64,000 bases of DNA from positions 6,448,001 to 6,512,000 of the forward strand of contig OY744467.1 in the NCBI GenBank assembly GCA_963556145.1, read 5' to 3'. Source of the DNA: Hygrocybe punicea. Lineage: Eukaryota; Basidiomycota; Agaricomycetes; Agaricales; Hygrophoraceae. Shown one piece after another: positions 56,140-64,000 of this stretch. Position 1 is the stretch's first letter. Each line of letters starts with the position of its first letter. A program made the translations under genes and the position numbers. Under the pieces are notes generated by a model. That model did not search any database. It had not been told where the DNA came from and was given only the letters and a program-made list of their open reading frames with translations.

Positions 56140-56508
56140 TTGAATGTCAGCGGTAACCAAACACTCACAAACGGACACTTGGAACGACAAAGTCAAAATC
56201 CAAAGTATCCAAAACCCGCAGACATGGCATCTTCTCCAGCTGTCTGGAAATGCGATCGCTGGCGAGGAGATGGTATTCACCATGCAAGGGATTGTATGTG
56301 CAAAAGACCTACCGCCTTTCGTCAAAAGACCAAGGTGAGTATTTTACAACATCATTTTTCATGAGAATAGCTTACAGCTGTTTGCATAAACATGCGGAAC
56401 TGAGAAAAAAGTCAAATGTGGCGCAGCGACTGCCGAGTCACGGCTCCCTGTCTGAGCTTGAACTTGGCTTCACTCCGAAGTGTAGTGAACTTCTTGTACA
56501 CATCCACT

Positions 56509-58052
56509 ATGGTAGACTCTGATGCTGTTTCGGAAGATGACTCGGAGGAGCTCTGTACCAACTTCTCGATCCAGCTCATTCGACATACTCCGGCTATCCC
56601 TAAGACTGGCAAACAACCAGCAGTCAAATCAAAACGTGAAGTCCATATGAAGGAACTTGCCTTTACTTGTCTATCTGAAAACTACGTCCCTTTCATGCGA
56701 GCACTTCTAAAACGTGTTGGTGAAACGAAATGGAAGGTTTCAGACCAGCAACGGTTCAAATTCAAGTATCATCACCCCGGTCGTTCGTACGTATTTGTCT
56801 ATACCCACGTCTGCTCTCAATCTAATTATGCCTTTAGTAAAACAGACGCGTTGGATGTGGAAAGGGAGTCTGAGTACAAGGAGCTCGTGTCCAAGATCAA
56901 TGAGAATCAGTATCGGAAGGTCAACATCATCGTAGACATCGATGATGTAAAAAAGAGGTGCCCGATTGACGTCTGTACAGAACTCTATAATTCTCTCAAT
57001 CATGCTAATGCCCAAGCCACACAGCCCAATGTTGTTGTTGAAAATGACAGTATTGAAATCCAGGACCCTGCTACTATACCAGATGGGGCAACATCTCTCG
57101 AGATTGCACTAGCGCGATTCCGCAGCATGCTCGAAAAGAAGTACGGCAGTGACAACAACCCGGGACACTACATCTACATTTGCGAGGACAACTCGGAGCT
57201 CGCACTAACACCTTTCCGGATGCACCAATGGGCTATCGCTCTGGTACGTTCTTTGTTTGTATTGCTTGTAGCAGAACAAGGCTAATCTCCATGAAGCACG
57301 AGGGTCAAGCTACAATCAATGCCCCACCCCATACCGCAGCATTTGATCCAGTGAATCGCCAAAAATCTTTGTTACCTTCCCAACAAACCAACGGAGACAC
57401 AGCCTCGAATCAAGCCGCTAGCGAAGGCAATCAAATGGCCTTATTCACACAGATGATGACCACTGTTGTGGGCGCGCTGGCGCCTAAAACCGATGTACTC
57501 TCCACTCCCAAATGCAAACGCACATTCAGTTCATCTCCCATCTCCTCGCCAATCATGCCGGCATCCACCGACCTCCACAACTATTTAGTTTATGCACAGG
57601 ATAGCCTTGGAGTGCGAACGGCATGCGACTACGAAGCAAACCTTCGTGATGACGATTATGGCCCTGATATCATCGGGGCACTCACTGTCGCGGATCTTAC
57701 AGCATATGGCATGTCAAAAGGGGAGGCGATGCGCTTGATTGCCAGCTGCTCACGCTGGAAACAGGAACGGAAGCGCAGGAAAACTAACACCCAGTCTGCT
57801 GGCAGCTGTCGTCATTCACCTGGCCGTCGTCCTTCCCAATCCCCCACCTCTAACAAGGACATCCGATATGAGATTGCTTGGGATGATGGTGGGCTTGCTT
57901 CGTGGTTTGGACCCACAATGACCAAGGGGGAGCATACGGCAGACGACCGCCGAACATCATACTACAGCGATGAGCTCAAGAGTTTAGTCCCTGTCCCACC
58001 AGGATTCCATGCGCCGCTGAGGCTTGGTGAAGAAGATCCCACTTGGTCATAA
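56509..58052 (+). CDS. Transposon passenger gene, SAM-like domain protein
   Basis: There are two exons, 56509-57243 and 57297-58052, with a 53-bp intron (GTACGT...CTAAT...AAG) in phase 0, giving 496 residues without any break. An upstream in-frame ATG at 56416 lies inside the inverted repeat, so 56509 (MVDSDAVSEDD) is preferred. The N-terminal half is unfamiliar (FTCLSENYVPFMRALLKRVG, VNIIVDIDDVKKRCPIDV, LEIALARFRSMLEKKY). The C-terminal part, about residues 325-400, reads LHNYLVYAQDSLGVRTACDY, DIIGALTVADLTAYGMSKGE and AMRLIASCSRWKQERKRRK, the helix pattern of a SAM-type domain followed by a basic nuclear-signal-like run. Its place between the inverted repeats and its intactness beside a dead transposase suggest a role in transposition or spread. 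That is inference. Confidence 0.8.
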
Positions 58053-58163
58053 TTACTTTACGTAGCACAGCACTCATTGTTCAATGTCCAATCAAATTTT
58101 TGGCCCCCTGGGCACCAGTCTGATTGCATTGCCAATACATAATAAGACTAAAAAAACACTTCG

Positions 58164-59218
58164 TCACATGTAACCCGATGAACGAAACCACCCTGCTGCC
58201 TTCTCCGGTGTTATAGTCTCCATTGCACGAACAATGGTGAATAAGCCCCGGTCGTGGGTATGACAGCGCAAGTATGCTTTGATGGAAGAGAAGGCGAGTT
58301 TGATAGGATTGTAGTCAGGGGAGTATGGGGGTAGATAGACGATCCGGCAATCTAAATTGTAGGTCAATATAATGTTGTATGGAGTGCACAGGATATGACT
58401 TATGTGCTTGAGTCTCCACGAGTTCCCTGACATCTTCCGCGTGATGGATATTACAGTTGTCGAGAACAAGGACGCTCCGTGGTCCTGGATATGGATTGGT
58501 GAGAGGTATCTGGTGAAAAGGTCAAAACACAACTGATTCACTGATGAGAAACACTTACAATCATCCCCCGAAGGAATTTGACAAACCGCTCACCGGTGAC
58601 GGAGCCTTCGATAACATCATAGGCAATGATGCCGTCAAGGGTGAGTACAGGTAGGATAGAATATCGTTTTCCGTGCACAAACGCCTGCCGCTGCACACAC
58701 CGAGCTCCAACAATCGACCAGCCATATCGCCTGTGATGCGTGCGATCGTTCATTGCACTCTCGTCCGTAAACATCAACATCGATGGGTCAGGGACGGCTT
58801 CCCCAATGCGATTCATGAAGATTGCGCGCTGGATATCATTTCTTTCAAGTGCTTGGACTGATACACGTTTGTTCGAGAAGTGGAGTCGGTGGAGAGTTCG
58901 CATGAGAGTTGAAAGTGATACATGTATGTTACGCTCGGCCAGAAGTTCTTGTTGGAGCTCGTCGAGGTATAGGGTGTGGCGATGGGCAAGGAGTAAACGA
59001 ATGAAGGTGATATCAAGGGGCGTAAGAAGGCGGCGACGTGCTGTTGGTTGGGCAGAGGGATTGTAGGTGAGGCCATATTCTCATTGATACTGCAAAGTCT
59101 GGTAGACGAGTGACTTGCGAATGCCAAGAAGATCACATATTTCTGGAACTCGGTAGCCGCGTTGGTAGAGGACAGGAATACGAGCCTTGATGCCTTTGGA
59201 GACGGTGTGGGGGGGCAT
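58164..59218 (-). pseudogene. Mariner/Tc1-like DDE transposase, catalytically dead copy
   Basis: The start is ATG at 59218 (MPPHTVSKGIKARIPVLYQR), followed by a helix-turn-helix (YRVPEICDLLGIRKSLVYQ). The DDE core then reads MFTDESAMNDRTHHRRYGWS (first Asp), VLVLDNCNIHH (second Asp) and YLPPYSPDYNPIK, where the third acidic residue expected in NPIE is lysine. An intron at 58510-58558 has clean borders. A second intron must lie between ELVE and CRIVYLPP (about 58345-58410), but a GT donor in the right phase is missing. A TGA at 59081-59083 interrupts the N-terminal domain. So there are three independent defects; the protein cannot cut DNA from this copy. Confidence 0.85.
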
Positions 59219-60000
59219 GTAGTTGTAATGTTGAAGCCAAGTTCAAGCTCAGACAGGGAGCCGTGACTCGGCAGTCGCTGCGCCACATTTGACTTTTTTC
59301 TCAGTTCCGCATGTTTATGCAAACAGCTGTAATGTAAATAATAGCATATCTCCACAATGATACAAATACCTGAGGCAGAGCATAAGTATCACGGGGCTCG
59401 GCTCACTCAAGTTTACAGAAGCAATCAAGGCCAGATGCGAGGTTTTCAACCTGTTTAAACAATAATTCACAGAGGACAAAGTGGAACATTGGCGACCTTC
59501 GACATATTCAGGGCACCACAGTCTCGACATATCCAACTAATACTTTACACCAAAAAGAGACGCACCGGACGCCACTCACATCCCGTTTTCAGAAGCTGTC
59601 AATCCACAAGGCATACTAGAAGAGATGGCAAAGTCGAACTACATACATGGAGAGGAGAACGAGGTTCACTACTACAAACACCTGGTAGATGAAGAAGGGA
59701 ACGGAAAGTGAGAATTAAAAAAGTAAAAACCAATGGAAATCTAACGAAGTCACACAGTTTTGTCGCCACCAAGCCACAAGTATTCAATGTAGGCGATATC
59801 GTGGAAGTGCAGGTATCCTTCGTCGTGGTGCCACTAAAGAACACGAGATACAAGATGATGTCAGTTCTTTGAGCAATTGTGCTGCTCAATAACACATTCA
59901 GCAAGGTAAGCACTCCATCAATGACAAAGAATGCAAATAACATACATTGAACACAGGAAGCAATGCGCACGCGCTTATCAATGGAACTGGATGCCACACA

Positions 60001-60445
60001 ACCCAATTTTACCTTAAAATGCAGGGTAGGATACGAGGCGCAGAACAAGACACAGAACGAGAGGGGCGATAAACGACCAAACATGGAGGTTGACAAGTGA
60101 TGCATTCACAAGATGTTGCAATATCCCTGTGGCCACGGCAAAACTTAAAAAAATCATGTATATAGATTATCATATATACACGTCAATGCAGTAGACGAAG
60201 ACATGTCGACCAAAACACAAACAAGAGGATAACGAGAGAACGCGTAGGAAACAAGAGGATAACGAGAGAATGCATAGGGAAAAGCAAGGACGAAGAGTCA
60301 AGCTAGTCAAGCCCGGAAGGAGCCACCGGCATTTGCCGCAACGATAGATTGAGACCGAAAGCTGTTTGGTGTGCTCAGTTTGTAAAGACTGGTCCTCATA
60401 AATTCGGACTCGGAATAGATTACAGCCACGTTCGGTTTATACGAT
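60001..60445. other. No confident gene
   Basis: A minus frame (60307-60528) ending SIVAANAGGSFRA is protein-like and could be the 3' end of a gene, but it overlaps the plus-strand fragment that starts near 60446 and I recognise neither. A short duplication AACAAGAGGATAACGAGAGAA occurs twice at about 60220-60270. Confidence 0.35.
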
Positions 60446-61258
60446 GTGATCCAGTTAACAACTGTGAACTTGGCCAACCTATCTTGTACTGCTAGTTCCA
60501 CTGCATTCGGCCTCAGTTTGGAATACACCCAATGGTCTTTATTGTTACCGAGCGATCATGCGCAGGTCACACTTTTTTCCGATATCCTAACGGCCTACGG
60601 TTACTACCTTTTTGGCAACATGAGCTTATCAAGCGTCGCAGCGAATGTCACGGCCCCCTTCCTCGGAGCCTTCTCGTCACAAACTCTCACTTTTCCGTTT
60701 TCAGGCGTGCTGAAAAAGTGTGTGACGGTCTTTCTCTCATATGATTTTGACATTAACTAAGTCCTCTCTTCAGCGGACTTGATGTCCATCTCTTGAATGG
60801 GAGCTCTATCCCCTCCGATCTCCAAGCGTTGACTTGCCTTCAAATCATAGGTGCGTTATCTTAAGTCCTCAGTATTATTTTTCATACTTCCCGACTCTCA
60901 AGATGAGTCATTTCGTCAACTCATACTCAACGACGTGACTTCTACGCCCCTTTCTTTGGAATATATCTGCGCAGGACAACACGGTGATCCGTCTTGCTTT
61001 GACTCTCCAAGAACGCCAATCCAATTCGCCTCCGTACTCATAGCAGCCATACCGCCACTCTTGAGCACCATATGGAGCCTACTCGTCTTCCTTGTTAAAC
61101 GCTACGATAATTTTGTGAGAGCTCGACAGGAGCTGAAACTTCCGAAACACGAGACCATGGCAGAATCGTGGCCTCTAGCTGGACCTGGGGAAGCTGTGGA
61201 AGTACCAGAGAGAGTTGACAGTGGCTGCAAAATTGCGCCTGACTCGGAACACATGTAG
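60446..61258 (+). pseudogene. Putative membrane protein, 5'-truncated fragment
   Basis: Exon-like frames read LEYTQWSLLLPSDHAQVTLF, YYLFGNMSLSSVAANVTAPF, then after a probable 50-bp intron GLDVHLLNGSSIPSDLQALT, and after another intron (about 60850-60901) SLEYICAGQHGDPSCFDSP. One membrane helix follows (FASVLIAAIPPLLSTIWSLL near 61035) and then a charged tail ending at 61258. Several N-x-S/T sites precede the helix, so the N-terminal part probably faces outside. No clear start was found, and I do not recognise the family. The splice sites are plausible, so it may be an intact 3' half. Confidence 0.4.
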
Positions 61259-61510
61259 TCGATATCTTCATATTATCTACAACAAAAGATTCCCCCGACC
61301 GCATCCTTCACTTAGAGACACGGTCCATTGCACCCACTCGTTACATGGCTCCGAAACGCAAAACAACGAAACCGAAGAACCCACTGCACTGGTGACACCT
61401 TGGAAGTCATCCGAAGTGCTGCTCAAGAGACTGAGTGGTCTCCATGATATTGCCCCCAACCGTAGTTCTAACCAATTTTTCCGAAGACTATTGCCCACAG
61501 ATTGCAAGGC

Positions 61511-62640
61511 ATGACATTCCGAGCACTTGTCTATGCTTACATTCCTGGCGGATACATATTGATTCACTTGTCATCTGCGCTATTTGCTTTACCATACACA
61601 CGTCTGTCTCTGTCGACAACGATGGTTCTGGAAGGAAAGGAGAAAACACCTGAAGTCGAGGATTCCACGTTACCGGTCCATGATATCGGGAAGATTCGCA
61701 AGGGCTGGTTGACTATGTGGAGTACGTACGAGGAGGTGAATTCAGACGGGTCATACGTCGTTCTCATGAGGTCCTTTCTGGATGCGCGATCTAAAGATCC
61801 CAAGCGATCCTGTCCGAAGGATAGGTGGTGCGTCGTTTTCAAGGGCACAGTGCTGTATTTATACGAGGACGAGGACATGGCAGTGTGCAAGGCTGCCGTA
61901 GAGGTATCAGGACACAACGTCGTTATTTATCCCGACGGCCTCCTCGTGGGGAGTTATTGCGAAACGGAACGCCATATGTCTCAAACGGGGGATTCCACCG
62001 GTAGACAATCCAAGGTCGAGCGTCATACGCGAGATGAAGTTAGAGGGCGACAGCCTAGAACAACTGGAGGAATATGCGGGGAACACCAAGAAGCGGGAGA
62101 AAGAGCGCGAGACAGTGCGAGAAAAGTTGACGGAAATGCATATGGCTGCGAGAGAGGAAGCCCTGCAGCTCTCTACTCCATGGTTCATATTCGTGCGCTC
62201 AAATATTGAGATGTCACGGTGGGACTGGTACTTGTCGTTGGTGCATGACCATCCAGTAAGCAGTCCAACGCTTACCCCGCTGCGCGCTGTCTTTCGGCCC
62301 GCTCATTTATTGTTGACATTGGATTCTCGACCCGACGTCGTACCAATTCACACCTTGCTAGGCGGCATCTATTATGGGACACATGGCCTCAAGATCATCA
62401 GACGACTCTGAGGTCTCAGTGGGAACAACGCACCATTTTCAGTAAATCTATGCTCAAGGTACTTTCGAAGGACGGCGACGCTGCTTTGGAGGAGTACCTG
62501 CAGAACCAAAGGCGAGGTATGGATTACGTTTGCAGCAACAGCTACTACAAATCTCGGAGCGTGGTTTAAGTCAAGCTGATGCTTGCTCCAGTGGACACGC
62601 CCATCGCGATGTTCTTCGTCACCGTCGTACATAACCCGGG
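61511..62640 (+). pseudogene. PH/SMP-domain lipid-transfer-type protein (Nvj2/TEX2-like), broken
   Basis: An N-terminal membrane segment (FRALVYAYIPGGYILIHLSS) is followed by a PH domain: KIRKGWLTMWSTYEEV near 61690, SYVVLMRSFLDARSKDPKR, DRWCVVFKGTVLYLYEDED, AAVEVSGHNVVIYPDGLLVG. Next comes WFIFVRSNIEMSRWDWYLSL near 62185. A start of the SMP lipid-binding domain appears in shifting frames: SVGNNAPFS near 62415 and GEVWITFAATATTNLGAWF near 62510. Members of this family sit at organelle contact sites and move lipids. Frameshifts after about 61950 and through 62400-62560, and loss of most of the SMP domain, mark it as dead. Confidence 0.65.
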
Positions 62641-63156
62641 ATTATAAGTGTCCGCGGCAGGTCATTTACACCACGGCCCCCTGTACTTATCGTTAAGCTT
62701 TTCAAGGTGAGACGTATCTCCTGACCATTGGCCACAAGATGCGTGCCTCGCTGGAGTGGAGGATCGATACCCTCTGGTGCCTGAACAATACAATAATCCA
62801 GACCTGTGTCGACCAAGAGGGAGGCATCGAATGGCTCGATGTCAAAGGTGGGTTCACGAACATTGACGGCCGGTGCAAGCCAATCGCAAACAACCCCTGC
62901 GACTGCCGTTCTGTTCTGGAGGCTGATGAAATTGAAGTTTTCGCTAAGTTTCGATGTGATACCGAGGATGGTCAACTTGGGCGTGAGGATGTACCCATGT
63001 GTCATTGCTCCAGAGCACATCTCGTGAAGGAAGAGGAAGGGATTGATTACGTGTCCGCAGTGGTCTACTTGATGCGAAGAGGTGTCACGATTGAATCCAA
63101 TGCCTGTGGGGTGGGGGCCATCTTCGGTGTTGAAAAAGTGGAGGTGGAGGAAGTGC
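62641..63156 (-). pseudogene. Unassigned open frame, possible gene fragment
   Basis: A 179-codon minus frame includes VCDWLAPAVNVREPTFDIEP and DASLLVDTGLDYCIVQAPEG. Codon choice looks protein-like, but I recognise no domain, and the plus strand is also open across much of it. It lies between two plus-strand gene relics and may be part of either gene's flank. Confidence 0.3.
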
Positions 63157-63654
63157 AAAGGTCACTGGGTCAAGGTTTCTGTCACTTGCGACCCCACATC
63201 AGCGTCGGCCACCAGCCCTGACGTTGTTTCATACGAAGACTCTGCGGTTTTCAATGCCAAAACTAACCCTATGTTGGTTCGTATGGTGTAGGAAGAATTT
63301 CAGCCAGTCCCGTCAGGGAAAGACCCCATTCACATCCAAAACCCCAGTGGAGTGAGGGCACTACTGGTGTACCCCAAACAAAACTCATCATCTGTCAGCT
63401 AATCGTCGTTTCCGAGATATTCTTTGGACCAGTATCAAATACGAACCACGTAGATGGACCGCCTCCGATAGTGTAATATGCAGACCACCTTGAATCCCAG
63501 AATCATGATTGAGCGCAAAGACGTAGTCAGCTCATCTGTAATATGAAAAAAAGTTGAGATCGTTGAATTCAGTTTAACGGGAGACATACTTGTCGGAGTT
63601 CATGCATTCATGCAACGTTCATGGATTGGGAAACAGTCTAGGTGGGGACTCAGT

Positions 63655-64000
63655 CAGACTCCCTAATGGCAGAAGCTGTTGTGAAGGGTGTCAACGGGTT
63701 CGATTCCGAAAAGGCCTACGAAGCAGTGCTCAAAAATGCCAGTGTCTCCAATGAACGACCGAACAACATCGTGCGTACCCTCGATTGATATCTAGTGTTT
63801 CACTGATGTCAAAACAAGGTACTTTGATCGGGAGGAGGTTGTTCCGTTCAGGAATCATTTCTTGCTAAATACAAGCTTGCTGTAACCGCACAGAACGTGG
63901 GCTACGAAGTGCGTGCGGGCCTATCCTCAGAGTATGCGACCAAGGGCTGGGTCGCGTCCGACATTCACTCGAAAGCGGCATCTCGAACTTTGGACTATGC
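63655..64000 (+). pseudogene. Glycoside hydrolase family 92 (alpha-mannosidase) fragment, cut by window end
   Basis: The plus strand reads DSLMAEAVVKGVNGFDSEKA and YEAVLKNASV near 63657, then after an intron of about 48 bp (63771-63818) YFDREEVVPF. Near 63905 it reads YEVRAGLSSEYATKGWVASD and then IHSKAASRTLDYA to the edge. This matches the catalytic domain of GH92 exo-acting alpha-mannosidases, which trim mannose from N-glycans and are secreted by many fungi. The intron junction does not keep phase as written, and the sequence just upstream is not a recognisable GH92 start, so I treat it as a relic; the rest lies outside the window. Confidence 0.65.

Larger units (their letters stand above)
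56373..59331. mobile_element. Mariner/Tc1-like transposon with 100-bp perfect inverted repeats and two genes
   Basis: The left end 56373-56472 and right end 59232-59331 are perfect 100-bp inverted repeats beginning TACAGCTGTTTGCATAAAC, with the TA target at both borders. Inside, a passenger gene runs rightward (56509-58052) and a DDE transposase runs leftward (58164-59218), converging with about 110 bp between the stops. Perfect terminal repeats imply recent movement or exchange, although the transposase here is defective, so this copy must rely on another. It lies in an intron of a host-type gene. Confidence 0.92.
56144..60000 (+). pseudogene. Uncharacterised host-type gene with a mariner element in its intron
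   Basis: An exon ending at 56334 (MVFTMQGIVCAKDLPPFVKR, donor GTGAGT) continues in phase at about 59390 after an acceptor CCTGAG: ISITGLGSLKFTEAIKARC and FNLFKQ. The intervening intron now holds the 2,959-bp mariner-like element. Further right, RDAPDATHIPFSEAVNPQ, ILEEMAKSNYIHGEENEVHY (about 59550-59690) and VGDIVEVQVSFVVVPLKN (about 59785) continue the protein. A TAA at about 59452 and a small frameshift near 59535 break it. I recall alike segments from uncharacterised Agaricomycete proteins; no function is known to me. Confidence 0.5.

Overview
The window reads as nuclear DNA of a basidiomycete fungus, most likely an Agaricomycete with a large, repeat-filled genome. The support is protein-level resemblance of the genes, introns of about 48-65 bp with GT...AG borders, and a transposon mix (Tad1-like LINE, hAT, mariner/Tc1-like, Helitron, LTR retrotransposons) typical of such genomes. 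No bacterial operons, tRNAs, rRNAs or CRISPR arrays were seen. Nearly every recognisable gene is broken; the spliced ParB-like gene at 26.5-28.0 kb and the mariner passenger gene at 56.5-58.1 kb are the clearest intact models.

Layout. 0-5.2 kb: the 5' part of a LINE (zinc-knuckle ORF1, broken endonuclease ORF2) next to a decayed hAT transposase whose BED finger is split by an 806-bp palindromic element. 5.2-14.3 kb: scattered pieces of one PP2A-family phosphatase pseudogene in both orientations, a solo LTR with a perfect 5-bp target duplication, and a probable second LTR rich in TGACTCA motifs. 14.3-26.2 kb: two host genes tail to tail, a decayed 3' part of exo84 and a 3-methylcrotonyl-CoA carboxylase alpha-subunit gene; the latter has a 3.1-kb hAT element in an exon and a repeat-swollen intron. 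26.5-28.6 kb: intact ParB/sulfiredoxin-like gene downstream of a minisatellite. 28.9-32.8 kb: direct-repeat-flanked unit with a Ulp1-like protease gene and a divergent BAH/PHD-like gene. 32.9-36.2 kb: a 102-bp repeat array, then an inverted-repeat element holding a second copy of the solo LTR. 37.3-41.3 kb: a repeat-rich acidic-protein gene broken by four stops and a hAT insertion. 41.8-51.7 kb: a second 102-bp array, a Crinkler-type effector gene with a stop, and a Helitron Rep gene cut by another hAT element. 53.3-60 kb: two uncharacterised spliced genes and a complete 2,959-bp mariner-like element with 100-bp perfect inverted repeats; it carries a dead transposase and a second, intact SAM-like-domain gene. 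60.4-64 kb: fragments of a membrane protein, a PH/SMP lipid-transfer-type protein and a GH92 mannosidase.

Themes. (1) Nested insertion with exact target duplications gives a relative order of events. (2) Thirteen of fourteen premature stops that I can place in an otherwise open frame are TGA. In one protein repeat, CGA codons in intact units are visibly TGA in broken ones, together with other CpG-to-TpG/CpA changes; this points to methylation-linked or RIP-like decay. (3) All three elements with hAT-type 8-bp duplications are built around private tandem arrays. All family names rest on reading motifs by eye; no database was searched.
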